In this document: positions 13,348 through 25,961 of the stretch, piece after piece
How positions within the stretch are numbered: position 1 is the first letter of the stretch
Layout: the number at the start of each line of letters is the position of its first letter
Assembly: GCF_037893015.1 (NCBI RefSeq)
Contig: NC_133661.1
Coordinates: 188,927,991-188,991,990, forward strand
From: Macrotis lagotis
Lineage: Eukaryota; Chordata; Mammalia; Peramelemorphia; Peramelidae
Reading direction: 5' to 3'
DNA length: 64,000 nt
Notes under the pieces: generated by a model
What the model saw: only the letters and a program-made list of their open reading frames with translations
Databases searched by the model: none
Told to the model about the DNA's origin: nothing
Position numbers and translations under genes: made by a program

Positions 13348-15418
13348 TAATTTCAATATTAAATGTATATGAACCAAGTGGTATTGCAACCAAATTCATA
13401 AGGTAGAATCTTAATGAATTTCAGGAAGCAAAACTCTACTGGTGGTGAATTTCATCCTCATTTTCTCAGGAATTAAATAAATCTAAACATAAAATAAGCA
13501 AGAAGTAAGTTAAGGAGATGAAAATAATGTTAAAAAAATTCAGATATAATAGATCTCTGGAGAAAAATTGAATAGGGAGTGAAAGGATATACTTTTTTCT
13601 GTGATACATGGCACCTACACAAATATTGACCATGTATTAGAACATATAAATCTCATAATCAAACACAGAAAGGCAGAAATATTAATTGTATACTTTTCAG
13701 GTCAAGATGCATTAAAAATCATGTGCAATAAAGGATCATGGAGAGACTGATCTAATACTAATTGGAAACTCAATAACAAAATATTGAAGAAGGAGTGGAT
13801 CAAATAAAAAATCTTAGAAAGACTTAATGATTTCACCTAAGACAATGATAATGACAAGCTAACATTTCAATATGTATGAGATATAGTCAAAATAGTTCTT
13901 ATTGAAAATATATCTCTAAATACTCACATGAACAAAATAGAAAAAATAGAAATCAATGAACTGAATATGCAACTTAAAAAGAGAAAGAACAAATTAAAAA
14001 TTCTCAATTAAATACCAAATTAGAAATTCTGAAAATTAAAAGTGAAATCAATAAAATGAAAAGTAAAAAAAGAAACTATTGAACTGATAAATAAGCCAAG
14101 TGCACTTTATGAGAAAAAAACAATAAAATAGAATAATCTTTGGTTAACTTGATGAAAAAAGCGAATTCACCATCAATGAAGTGAGAATTAATAAAATAAT
14201 TTGAACTTATTTTGCCCTACTGTAAGCCAATAAATTTGAAAAACTAAGTGTAATGAATAAATATTTACAAAAAATATGAATTGCCCCCAAAAAGCAGAAA
14301 TTAAGCATTATAAAAATTCCATTTAAGAAATAGAAATTAAATAAGCCATCAATTAACTCCCAAAGAAAATAATCTTCACAGTGACATGTATTCATAATTG
14401 AATTCTACCAAACATTCAAGGAAAAATTTGTTCCAATTATATAAAAATTATTTGAAAAAAATAGGTAAAGAAGGAGGTCTGCCAAATTCCTTCTACGACA
14501 TCAATTTGGTGCTGATACCTGAACAAAGAACAGTAAAAACAGGGAGAGAAAATTTTAGACCAATTTCCCTAATGATTATAAATGCAAAAAATTTTAAATA
14601 AAATATTAGCAAAATGATTACCACAAGTTATCTTTAAGATAAAAACTATGATCAACTAAGATTTATACCAGGAATGCAAGGGTGGTTCAATATTAGGAAA
14701 ATAATGGCATAATTGACTATATAAATAATAAATGTATCAGAAAACATTATCTCAATATATTGCTGAAAAAGCTTTTGACAAAATATTACTTAAAATGATA
14801 AACAGTATCTACCTAAAATCATCAAAAAACATTATATGTAATTGGGATAAGTGTGGAACTTTCCCAGTATGATCAAGTGAGAAACAAAGAAACCCATTAT
14901 CACCATCATTATTCAATATTTTATTTAGATATGTTAGCTTCAGCAATAAAGAAGAAAAAGAAATTGAAGTAATCAGATTGGTATTGAAGAAACAAAACTC
15001 TCACTCTTTGCAGAAAATATGGTATATGCCTAGAGAACCCTGGAAAATCATCTAAAAAACTATTGGAAACAGTAACTTCAGCAAAGGTGTAGGATATAAA
15101 ATATGACCACGCCAATCCTCAGTATTTCTGTTTATTAATAGTAAGATAACAGCAGCATTGAAAGAGAAATCTCATTGAAAAAAAAAAAACTTCAGACTTC
15201 AAAAAGTACATGGGACTCTATCTGTCAATACAGATTCAGAAACTTTATGAAAATGACTGTAAATTACTTTTTGCATTAATGAAATCAGATCTAGATAACT
15301 GGGCAAATGTCAATCGCTTATTAGCAATCCACGTTAATATAATAAAAATGAAAATTCTACCTACATTAGTTATTTTTTTAGTGCCATACCAATTAAACTT
15401 CCAAAAAAAATTAATTTA

Positions 15419-16112
15419 GACTCCCGAGCTGGCGGCATAGCGTGAGGCTGCATGAGCGGAGCGACTACCCCAGATATCTTACACATTTCAGAGTGCCAGG
15501 CCTGGCTGGAAGGAATGCCTGAGTTCAGCTCCAGGCTGAGTCATTAGCTTTGTAACTCTAGAATGCCCAAATCAAAGGAACTTGTTTCTTCTAGCTCATC
15601 TGGGAGTGATTCTGACAGCAAAATTGACAAAAAGGCAAAGAGAAGAAAGCAAGCTCTTCCAGAAAAAACCATAAAGATCCAAAAAACAGGAGAAAAGTTC
15701 TAAAGCACCAGCTTCATCCAAGCAAAGCAGCAGAAGCCCAGATGATCATATGTTCCAGATTAGAAAAATGAGATATGTCAGTGTTCGGGACTTTAAAGGA
15801 AAAGTCCTAATTGATATTAGAGAATACTGGATGGATCAGGAAAGTGAAATGAAACCTGGTAGAAAAGGTATTTCTTTAAATCCAGAGCCATGGAGCCAGC
15901 TGAAGGAACAGATTTCTGATATTGATGATGCAGTAAGAAAACTGTAAAATCAGAGCCATATGAAAACCTGTACTGTTTTAGTTGTTTTAATCAGTCTTTT
16001 TACATTGGCTTTTGTTTTCTAAACTATTTGTTTTCCAAGCTATTTTATATTTGGATTGCGAAACAATTTGTAAGATGAATCCTTTTTTTAAATTAAAAGT
16101 GTATTCTGAGTG
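15419..16112 (+). pseudogene. SUB1: SUB1 (PC4, p15) processed pseudogene
   Basis: Intron-less copy of the mRNA for the transcriptional coactivator and single-stranded-DNA-binding protein PC4. It contains part of the 5' UTR, a coding region from ATG 15563 ([17 protein letters not shown] then [11 protein letters not shown]), the stop at 15945-15947 and a short 3' UTR with an AATTAAA-type signal. One net frameshift after about residue 43 (following KTGE) splits the frame; the second half, 15750-15947, is open for 65 residues from [15 protein letters not shown] to DIDDAVRKL, which is the whole C-terminal DNA-binding domain. Differences from the human protein as I remember it include G to R in IGKMRYV, PEGE to QESE and EQWS to EPWS. 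A perfect 16-base target-site duplication, aaaaaaaattaattta, lies at 15403-15418 and 16113-16128. It landed in L1 ORF2 and was probably copied by L1. Confidence 0.95.
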
Positions 16113-17436
16113 AAAAAAAATTAATTTAATGAGAAAAAAACTGGTAGCTAAATTTATATTGAGGAAAAAAAGGGTCAAGAATATCAAGGGAAATAATGAA
16201 AAACTGCAAAGGAAGGTGGCCAATCCATATCAGATCTAAAATTATATTGAATGTGTCTGGTACCAACTAAGAAACAGAGTGGTAGATCAGTGGAAGAGAT
16301 TAGGTACAAAGGATATAGCAGTAAATTTCTAAAGTTTTTATTGTTTAATAAACCCAAAGATTTGTAGCTTCTGAGTTAAAAACTTGCTCTTCAATTAAAA
16401 ACCACAGCAGAAACCTGAAAGATAATATGGCCAAAACTAGAAATAGACCAATAACTCACACCTTATATCAAGATAAATCTGAAATGGGTGCAGGATTAAC
16501 ATAAAAGAAAATATAATATATCACTTAGAACAAGGAATAATTTACCTGTCTGATCCATGGAAAGGGGAGTTAGGGAATACTATAAAAAGAAATAATAATT
16601 TTGATTATGTTACATTAAAAAAACTTTTATACAATCAAAATCACTGCAATCAAGATTAAAAGGAATATAATAAATTGATAAACCATTATTATAATTGGGG
16701 TTTCTGACAGAAAATTGAATTCTGAAATAGATAGCAGACAAATTTATTTTTAAAAAGTAATTTCCCAATTGATAAATGGCCAAAGGGTAACAAAAGGCAA
16801 TTTTCAGATGAATTATCTAAACCAATATTAAAAATTGCTGTAAATAATTATTGCTTAGAGAAATGTAAATTAAAACATCACTGAGATACCACATTACACC
16901 TCGCAGATTGGCCAAGATGACTAGAAAGGAAAATGATCCATGTTGGAGTGGATGTGGAAAAACTTGAAAACTAATGAATTGTTGGTGGAGTTATGAATTA
17001 ATCTAAACTTTCTAGAGAGAAATTTTAGAATTTGGAATTGTGCCCAAAAGGATAATAAAAATGTGCCTACTCTTTGATCCAGTAATATTACTACTTAATC
17101 AGCATCCTGAAGAGGTCATGCAAAAGAGAAAAAAATATCATATGTTAAAAAAATATCCATAGCAACTCTTTTTGTTGTGGCAAAGAATTTGAAACTGATG
17201 AGATTCCATTGGGGAAATGGCTCAACAAAATGTCATATATGTATGTGATGGAAAATTATTGTTCTATAAGAAATCAAGAGGCACAAGATTTCAGAAAAGC
17301 CTGGAAAGAGTTGCTTAAATTGATGCTTTGTGAAATGGGCAGAACCACAAGAAGACTATACACAGTAACAGCAAAATAGAGTGATGATCATCCATAAAAG
17401 ACATTCATTTCAGCAGTACAATAATCGAAGATAAAT

Positions 17437-18640
17437 TTAGGGCAGACCCAAGGCAGAGCATGATGGCAGAAATTCCTGGACACTTGTTCCTCAAAAACCT
17501 TCAAAATCCATCCAATTATGATTCTAGTCAAAAATCTAGAGGGGAAGAATCCACAGAACAACTGATGCAGTTTCCCATTCCAAGACAACTTAGAAGATCT
17601 CTGGGATAGGTCTGTTCTGCTGGCACAGGAGGTTGGAAAGAACCACAGCTCAGCTGTAGCCGCAGTGCAACATGGACACCTGGGTCTGTGGCAGAGGTGT
17701 CAGTTTAATCATCAGGAACAGTTGGAAGGGATGGGAAGAGAACTCTGCCACAAAAGAGTGAGTGCAGAGCTGAGCTCCAGCCTCAGAGAAGCCCTGCATT
17801 GAGAACCTGCAGCGGGAGTCAGCAGAGCCACCTAGCACATTCAGAGCTCTCAGCCCGTAAATAGTAAAGGGGTCAGGGGAGATTGCAGAGGTCCCTCTGT
17901 TCTCCCTGGGGAAGGACTCAGCAGTATGCCCAAACTCAGATCCAGGTTGCAGTTTGGGTTCCCAACAATCATACCTGAGAAGAGACTATTCTCACAGTTT
18001 TAGGGCAAAAGGGAGAGCCTAAACACAAGCAAGAGAGCAGTAAGAGCCTCTCATAAGACCTTGGAGGAATTAAGATCCCTGTGGGTTATACCCAAAAACT
18101 CCCCAAAGCCTTGTAAGTGCAGTAAATCAGTCACAGGATGAGGAAATGAGCAAACAACAGAAAAAGCAGAATCAGACCATAGAAAACTATGTTGTATCCA
18201 TGGAGAACCAAAATACATACTCATACGATGACAAAATTGAAGCTTCTATATCAAAAAATCCAAGAAAAATAGAAAATGGGCTCAAGCTATGGATGAACTC
18301 AAAAAAGACCTTGAAGAGCAATTAAGGGAGATAGAGGAAAAATTGGCAGAAGAAATGAGAGTGATGCAGATAAATCATGAGAACCAAGTCAGCAATTTGG
18401 TGAAGAAATACAAAAAATATGGTAAAATAATATATTAAATAATATGTTAAAAACCAGTTTAGGAAAAATGATAAAAAGCAATGCAAAAGGCAAATTGGGA
18501 AAAGAATGCCTTAAAAAGCAGAACTGGCCAAATGGAAAAGGAGATAAAAAAACACTTTGAGGAAAATAACTCCTTCAAATGCAGAGTGGAACTAAAGGAA
18601 GCTTGTGACACTGCAAGAAAAAAAGAATGCTCTATATCAA
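17437..18640 (+). mobile_element. HAL1-B copy 3, 5' part only
   Basis: Starts with an L1-like 5' end (gggcagacccaaggcagagc), then a GC-rich 5' UTR and the N-terminal part of ORF1 from ATG 18146, including the coiled coil (for example KEIKKHFEENNSFKCRVELKEA at 18541-18606, close to the same block of the HAL1-B at 43501-43580). It stops abruptly near 18640. Confidence 0.7.
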
Positions 18641-19440
18641 TGATTTGTAAAAAAGCAAATTAAAATAAACGAGATATCATTTTGTACCTGTCAATTTAAT
18701 GAAAAGGTTTGAAAGGGAAAGCAAGAAATATTGGAGGGTATGTGAAAAAATTGGGACACTAATCATTGTTGGTGGACTTGTGAACTGATACAACTATTTT
18801 GGGGAATAATATGGAATTATGTCTGTACAGTTATTAAATATTTTTTCCTTTAACACAGCAGTATCACTTCGAGGTATATTTATTAAGCTAATTAAGACAA
18901 AAGGACAAGAACCTCTATATTCCAAAATGTATGACTACCCGTTGGCGAGTGGTTGATCAAATTGTTGTATAGGATCATGATGGAATGCTCACCATGCTAT
19001 AAGTACTACTTGAGGGCTGAGGGAGGGGCTGAGGAGGGGAAGAAAAAAAGCTGACATGATGACTTTATTGCATACTCAAAAGAAATAGTAATTTTTACAG
19101 AGTAGACTTGCAGTTTCATGTACAAAGATTTTGTTATTATACTATATTAGGGAAATGCTTGTTTTGTTCCACTCAATTAGCTAAGTATTTAAAATTATTT
19201 AAGCATTTATTGAGTATCTCACTGTACCCAACTGTACCTAAGTGCTCCAAATTAAATCAATTGCCAAAGCATTTTAGTTCTGCTACCACAGCATCCTATG
19301 AATTGATCTCTCCTCCCTATTCAAACTCCTCTTTTTCAGTCACATCACTTTTTACCTTTATAAATGATTTTTTAATGTAAATGAAAAGGAATAATTGGAA
19401 TTTTTAAAATGACTTTGGTCTCTTTACTACTTGTGTCTCC
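18641..19440 (+). mobile_element. Old L1 3' fragment, sense
   Basis: 18660-19010 resembles the last part of an old L1 ORF2 (ttgttggtggacttgtgaac, tggaattatg). 19020-19380 looks like an old L1 3' UTR of the same age. Strongly decayed; the exact family is unclear. Confidence 0.5.
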
Positions 19441-19996
19441 TCTCTCAAATTGAATCTTTTTTTTATTGAGGTTATATATTTTCCAAAACTATGTTATGAA
19501 AGTTTTTCAACATTTATCCACATGCCAAGTTATAGTTTTAAGTTATAAAATTTCCTTCCACCCTCCCTTTACAGCCTACCTCTGCTCAGCAGTGAACACT
19601 CAGGTTAATATAGTGCATATGCATTTATGTTAAGCATGTTTACAGATTAGTCTTCTTTTTGTATGAGGAATTAGGAATAAGGGAAAGTAATACATGAGAT
19701 TTTTTTAAGTGAATGCAGTGTTCATTCAATTCTGAAGGATTTTTTTTTGTTTGTATTTGTTTTGTTTTGTTTTTCTTCTTCAGGATGGTTATAGCATCGT
19801 TCATAGCTAGTCTAATAGGGTTGTCCTAGCTCTCTGAACTACTGAGTGGAACTGCAGCCATCAGGATTGATCATCTCACAATGTTGTTGTTAATGTGGAC
19901 ATTGTTCTCTTGGATCTGGTCCCTTCACACAGCATCAGATCCTGTAATTCATTTCCTCCTTCCTTAGAGGCTGATGATTTAAAGAACAGTAGTATT

Positions 19997-20286
19997 CATC
20001 CAGAAAAAGAAAAACAAAACCAAACAAAACACACAGAAAAAAAAAACCCTTTCAAATCTGATGAACACTATACAAAAATTATCTTTTATTCCCTTAATCC
20101 TAATTCCTCATGTTAAAATTACTAATTTATATACATGTTTATCAAAATATATATGTAAAATGCTAACTTAACTGTTCCCTGCTGAGGGCAGGGGGGGTGA
20201 GAAGGGAAGGTGAAGGGAAATTTTGTAACTTGGAAATATGCATGTGTATATGAATGAAAATAACTAATTAATAAAAAATTAAAATT
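19997..20286 (+). mobile_element. Short sense L1 3' end nested in antisense L1
   Basis: A piece of L1 3' UTR with an A-rich end, opposite in direction to the surrounding L1. Perfect 13-base target-site duplication gaacagtagtatt at 19984-19996 and 20287-20299. Confidence 0.85.
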
Positions 20287-21075
20287 GAACAGTAGTATTG
20301 CATGATATTCATGCACCATAATTTGTTTAACTATTCCCCAGTTGATGAGCATACCCTGAATTTGCAATTCTTTCCCACTCCAATAAGAGTTGCTATGAAT
20401 ATTTTGGAACATTTGGTACTTTTCCTAATCTTTATGATTTCTTATGGATATAGGCCTAGTATTGGAATTGCTGGGTCAAAGTTTTGAACCTCTCATTGCT
20501 CTTTTTGCATAGTTCCACATTGCTTTCAAGAATGGTTGGATCAGTTCACAGCTACACCAGCAATGCATTAATGGCCCAATCCTACAATCTAACCAACATT
20601 GATCATTTTACTTTTTTGTCATCTTAGCCAATCTGATTGGTGTGAGCTGATGTCTCTGAGTTGGTTTAATTTTCAATTCTCTATTGAATAATGATTTGAA
20701 GCATTTTTCATGTGATTATATTAAACTTTAATTTCTTCGTTTGAAAACTGTCTTTATAACATTTAACCATTTATCAACTGGGAAAAGAATTAAAATCTTA
20801 TAAATTTGTTGTAGTTCTCAATATATTTTAGAACACCTTTATCAGAACTCCTAGTTGTTAAGATTGTTTCCCAGCTTTTTTGCTTTCCTTCTAATTTTGG
20901 CAGCGTTGATTTTATTAGTGCAAGAACTTTTAATTTAATATAGTCAAAAATCATTCATTTCCAGTTTATAATATACCCCATTTCTTGTTTGGTCATAAAT
21001 TTGTCCCTTTTCCATAAATCTTATAGATAATTCCTTGGTCTATGAATTTATCTATGGTGTCACCCTTTATGTCAG

Positions 21076-21143
21076 ACACCTAATAATTTCCTAGCTGTGT
21101 GATCTTGGGCAAGTCACTTAATACCATTGCTTTAAATAAATAA
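21076..21143 (+). repeat. SINE 3' half, plus, at inversion edge
   Basis: Only the 3' half of the SINE (from agacacctaataatt through cttgggcaagtcactta to the A-rich tail). Complements the 5' half at 21669-21776, which lies on the opposite strand. Confidence 0.75.
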
Positions 21144-21294
21144 AATTGAAAAAAAGGCAGGGGAAGCAATCCTAATCTCAGTTAAAGCAGAACCAAAAAT
21201 AGATCTCATTTAAAAAGATAAGGAAAGAAACTACATGTTCTTAAAAGACACCATAGGTAATGAAGCTCTAACATTATTAAACATATATGCACCT

Positions 21295-21452
21295 AGGGGC
21301 TGCTAGGTGGTATAGTGGATAGAGCACCGGCCCAGGAGTCAGGAGTACTTGAGTTCAAATCCAGCCTCAGACACTTAATAATTACTTAGCTGCGTGGCCT
21401 TGGGCAAGCTACTTAACCCCATCTGCCTTGCAAAAACTAAAAAAAACCCAAA
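21295..21452 (+). repeat. Marsupial tRNA-derived SINE, plus
   Basis: Full SINE (gctgctaggtggtatagtgg to caaaaactaaaaaaaacc) inside the inverted L1 block. Confidence 0.88.
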
Positions 21453-21668
21453 ACCATAGGTGCACCCAGTGGCATAGCATCCAAATTCCTAGAGGAAAAG
21501 TTTAGTGAATTACAAGGAGACATAGACCGCAAAACTCTATTAATGGGACAGCTCCATCTCCCTCTCTAGAACTAGATAAATCTCATTACACAATATATCT
21601 AATTTTTTTCAAGATTTCATTTACTTTCTTAACTTCTATCTTGTTTATTTACCACTAGATACATGTTT

Positions 21669-21776
21669 AAGGTCACACAGCTAGGCAATTATTAAATGTC
21701 TGAGGCTAGATTTGAACTCAGGTATTCCTGATTCCAGGGCCAGTGCTCTATTCACTGACTGATCTAGAAGCCTCCT
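21669..21776 (-). repeat. SINE 5' half, minus, at inversion edge
   Basis: Holds the tRNA-like half and middle of a SINE on the minus strand and ends within 'tgtgtgacct'; the 3' half is missing here and found at 21076-21143 on the other strand. Confidence 0.75.
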
Positions 21777-23215
21777 AGCACAGACATTTTAAACTTCAGT
21801 TGAAGCATAGTATATTTTGCTCCATCCTTTTTACCTTTATCCCATTTTTCTCTCTGCTTTATAAGTGTTTCTTGTAAGCAACATATTGTAGGATTGTGGT
21901 TTTTAATCCATTCTTTTTTTGATTTCCAATTTATGGGATAATTCATTCCATTCACATTTACATCTAAGAGTTTATCTCTTGGAGTTTTTATCTTGTGGTC
22001 TCTTTCTGGAAGGGTTCTTTGCATTCCTTAAATGTTTATGTAACTTTCTTATTCTAGCAGATTTGGACAGTTTTCCCAGATAATTTCCTGCATGATGTTT
22101 TCCAGGTCCTTGCTTTGTTCTAAGCTTTCTGGTACTCATGATGAATTATAATTTATCTCTCGTGTATCTCCAGGTCATTTCCTGAAAGGTACTTTACATT
22201 TTCTTCACTTTTTTCTGCTTTTTTTTCTTTGATGTAATCTTGTAGTCTCATAGATTCTATTTGTTAAATTCTAATTTTTAGGGTTTATTTTCTAGAATTA
22301 GTTTTTGTTTCCTTTTCAAGTTGGTTATTTTTACTTTTACTTGAGTTGATTTCTTCGATCAAATTTTTCATAATTTTCCTGCATGAATCTTTTCTTTTGT
22401 CCATTGTTCTTCTTCCTCTCTTCTTTGATTTTTAAATTCCTTCTTAAATTCTTCTATGAGCTTTTGTATTTAAGTACAATTGATAGACTCTTTTGAGACT
22501 TGCCCTATGAGCACTTTTCACTGATTCTTCTTCTGACATGGTATTGTTATCTTTATCTGCAAAGTAGTTTTCAATATTGTGTGATTTTTTTTAACTTTTG
22601 TGGTCATCTTTGTTGTTTTACTTCTGTCCCTGTGGTATGGGGTGTATAGATCCAAAATTTTTATGTTGGGGTTGGAGTTTAATCCCTGGTTTGTCATTGA
22701 CTAAGATGTTACCTATTCAGTCTAGACCTTGCCTTTGCAGAGGTTTATTTTCTCCTTTATGTCCTGGTCCTACCAATGCAGAGGTTTGTTCCCAACCCAA
22801 TTCTCTCTTTTGTCCCCGTATTCTCAGGGTTCAGACTTTGTTTGGAATGGAACCCTCCCTGCTGGTTTCTTATCTACCTCTCAGAATCTATGTTGTGGTC
22901 AAGCTATGGGGACCTGGACTGTACTGTGGCTTAAAGCCTCCTACTTGCTTTCCCTCTTACCAGCCTACTTAGGCTTTGCATCTCCTTTCCCCCAAAAAAG
23001 AGACAGATCTACACAGAAGATCCTGCATATGTCTACTCTTAGCAGAGGTTTCATTTATCTTTGGTAGGGAAAAGCTCCAGGAGCAGTTAGCGTCAGGCCT
23101 CTATCTTGGCTAAACCCCAGAAATCTCTCAGAATGAATCTTAACATAACTGCCAAAATAATTTCAAAAATTCAAAATAATTTGCTAGGGACAATTAATAA
23201 GAGTTCAATCAAAGA

Positions 23216-25819
23216 TGATGATAGGAGAAGAGCCTCTCCTAGGAGTTTTTCCACACAATATTTCAAAATATCTTAAAATTAAGACTAATTAAATTTGCTA
23301 GAGACAGAATCTACAGAAAGATCTAATGAGGCAATTCTCCAGACCAAGGTAACCTGAAAAATACTGGAAAGGCTCAGCTCCCCACCAGAATGAAGAAACT
23401 TCAGGCTCCTGGAGGCAGTCCCTGGGCACCTGGGAGCCGCAGCTCACTGCACCAGGGGCAGTTTCCTGACCTAAATTGTGGGGAGCACTGGGCACAAATT
23501 GGAGGATCAGCAAACGGGACTTCTGCCAGAGCAGACATGTGAAGCCCAGGCCCTCAGGGCAGTTACAGCACACAGCACCTTCAGCTCAGTGGCTGTACAG
23601 CAGCCCAGATCCAGGAAATGGAAGCAGGCATGGAGCCAGTAAGCAGGAGCCCCCAAGCAATAGAGCTGTGATTGCTCAGCCCACCAAATGTAGTGGAGTG
23701 GAGAGAGACTTCAGAGGTCTGTCCTGTGTACCTGGAACAGGATTCTGGGGCTCTGACCACATTCAAATCCTGATCTCAGTCTACCCCTGCCCCAAGAAGA
23801 GGCACCCCCCACCTCAGACCCATGGCAGAGGGGTGCACTTATGGTCATTCACAGACCAAGAGGGAAGACAGAGTTTCACAAACTGAGATCCTTATGGGGG
23901 GATGACTCAATAATCCTTAAAAGTTCAGGAAGCACTCCAAAACCAAGCATAGGCTGGAGAGATGAGTAAACAGAGGAAAAGGAGGAATACCATTGAGAAA
24001 TATATTGTCCATGATCCCAAGAAGGTTCAAAATACTCAATCTGAAGAGTAGAAGCTCCTGCATCTAAAGACTCCAAGAAAAAGGAAATTGGGCTCATGCT
24101 ATGATAGAACTCAAAAAAGATTCTGAAAATCAAGTGATGGAGATAGAAGAAAAATTGGGAAAAGAAATGAGAGAGATGCAGGAAAAACATGAAAAATAAG
24201 TCAGCTGCTTGGTCAAGGAGATCCAAAAAAATTCTGAAGAAAATAACATGTTAAAAACCAGCATAGGTCAAATGGATTACAGTTCAAAAAAGTTGAGGAG
24301 AAAAATGCTTTAAAGACCAAAATTGGACAGATGGGTAGGGAGAAAAGAAATCTCTCTGAGAAAAAACACATTCTTCAGATGTAGAATGGAGCTAAAGGAT
24401 GCTGATGACTTTATGAGAAATCAAGACACAATAATTCAACACCAAAAGAATGAAAAATTAAACGAAAATGTGAAGCATCTCATTGAAAAAACTACTGATC
24501 TGGAAAACAGATTCATGAAAGATAATTTAAAAATTATTGGGATACCTGAAAGTCATGCTCAGGAAAAGAGTCATGACCTCATTTTTAAAGAATACCTACA
24601 GGAAAATTGCCCAGATATCCTAGTGGCAGAGGGAAAAATAGAAATTGAGAGAATCTACCAATCTCCCCTGGAAAGAGACACAAAAATTACAACCCCCAGG
24701 AATATCATAGCCAAGTTCCAGAATTCCCAAGTCAAAGAAAAAATATTAAAAGCAGTCAAAAGAACACAATTCAAATATCATGGGATTGCATTCAGGATCC
24801 CACAGGACTTAGCAGTAACTACATTAAGGGCTCATAGGGCTTGCAGTATAATATTCTGGAAGGCAAAAGAGCTTTGAATGTAACCGAGAATCAAATACCC
24901 AGCAAAAATGAACATCCTCTTCTGGGGAAAAAGATTGACTTTTAAAGAAACAGGGAAATTTCAATTGTTGCTTTTGAAACAACCAGAGCTGAACAGAAAG
25001 TTTGACCTCCAAATACAGGACTCAGTTGAAGCAGAGAGTGGAGGAGAAGTGTAAAATATGATGGACTTAATGATGATGAACTGCATGTATTCCTGCATAG
25101 AAAAGTGATACTGATAATATTCATATAAAACTTCTCAATTAAAAGAGCAGGTTGAAGGAGCTTTTATAGATGAAGCACAGGAGAAAGCTGAATTTGAAGA
25201 TATAATGTATTGTAAAAATGGAGTCAATGGCTAAAAGGGTAATGTAATGGGAATAAGAGAAAGGAGAGGTGGAATAGGCTAAGATATTTCATCCAAGAAG
25301 ATTTTTTTATTGCAATGAGCTATTGTAATGGCATTAAAGGGGGGAAGGTAAGGAAGAATGAGGGAATCTTTGCTGTCATCAGAAGAGGCTAGGAGAGGAA
25401 ACAGCATATACACTCAATGGAGTATAGAAATCTAGAGTAAAAAGGACAGAAGGGGGATGGAGGAAGAGGGGATATGAGTGATGGAGGAGAGGGTGAATCG
25501 TGGTGGAGAGGGGTCACATATAACACATTTTCTTTTTTACTTTGTGGAAGGGACTGTGATTGGGTGGCCTGTCTGGGACCACAGAGCCAAGTGGTTGTTG
25601 GGCCTTAGGGGTGTTATGTGGACTGAGGGCCTCATGGCCTCAGGTGTGGTTATCAGTCTACACCACTCATCTACTCTACAGCACATTTTAGAAGAGGAAC
25701 AGAGTGAAAGAGAGAGAGAAAATATAGTATATGGTAGTGGGAATGTATGAATGGAGAGAGTTGGGATCAGGAACAGCATCAGTGGAAAAATATGGAAGTA
25801 GGTTTTGTGATGGACTTTG
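23216..25819 (+). mobile_element. HAL1-A copy 2, sense, 3' end lost
   Basis: The start resembles the other HAL1-A 5' ends (gatgataggagaagagcctc). It has a 5' UTR, ORF1 (23962-25061), and a 3' UTR with the same antisense SINE-like block (about 25545-25690) as the other HAL1-A copies. It ends at about 25819, where a SINE is attached; the last few hundred bases seen in copies 1 and 3 are missing. No ORF2. Confidence 0.75.
23962..25061 (+). pseudogene. HAL1-A ORF1 (RNA-binding protein), broken
   Basis: L1-type ORF1 protein, a trimeric nucleic-acid-binding chaperone of the retrotransposition particle. From ATG 23962 there is a charged coiled coil, then an open stretch of 184 residues (24323-24877) with coiled coil (NEKLNENVKHLIEKTTDLE), the RNA-recognition-type domain (DNLKIIGIPESHAQEK; LQENCPDILVAEGKIEIERI) and most of the C-terminal domain (TPRNIIAKFQNSQVKEKIL). 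The natural end is near 25061. Earlier and later parts are in other frames, so it is not functional. Confidence 0.7.
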
Positions 25820-25961
25820 TTTTTTTTTTAGGCAATGGGGTAAAGTGGCTTGCCCAATGCCACACAACTAGTTAATTATTAAGTGTCTGAGGCCATATTT
25901 GAACTCAGGTACTCCTGAGTCCAGGGACAGTGCTCTATCCACTGCCCCACCTAGCCACCCC
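25820..25961 (-). repeat. Marsupial tRNA-derived SINE, minus
   Basis: T-run, ggcaatggggtaaagtggct, cacacaactagttaattatt, ending ctagccacccc. Confidence 0.88.

Larger units (their letters stand above)
11605..17436 (+). mobile_element. Old L1, sense, 5'-truncated in ORF1, with two nested insertions
   Basis: Begins inside ORF1 (about 11612: RNA-binding-domain wording equivalent to DNLRIIGIPES, then INERIHRIPPES near 11735). It continues into the ORF2 endonuclease (12120-12326 and 13348-13900), the reverse transcriptase region (14380-15100) and the ORF2 C-terminus (15100-15418 and 16129-17395). It is heavily mutated with many stops. It is interrupted by an antisense L1 tail (12327-13347) and a SUB1 retrocopy (15419-16112), both with target-site duplications. 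The 3' UTR is cut at about 17436 where a HAL1-B begins. Confidence 0.8.
19459..23123 (-). mobile_element. Antisense L1 with both ends present, central deletion and internal inversion
   Basis: Flanked by an 18-base target-site duplication with 2 differences (19441-19458 and 23124-23141). On the minus strand the 5' end (about 23120, ctggggtttagccaagatag) is followed by 5' UTR and ORF1 region (23120-22025) and the ORF2 start (22024-21777, endonuclease wording NPTICCLQETLIKQRE). Next comes a block in the opposite orientation (21144-21600) that encodes the following endonuclease residues, then the ORF2 C-terminus and 3' UTR (21075-19459). Most of the reverse transcriptase is missing. SINE pieces lie at 21076-21143, 21295-21452 and 21669-21776, and a short sense L1 tail at 19997-20286. 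Confidence 0.75.

Noticed and set aside
22598-23067. Two overlapping plus-strand open frames (124 and 112 codons)
   Set aside because: They lie antisense in the GC-richer 5' UTR of the L1 at 19459-23123 and show no known domain.
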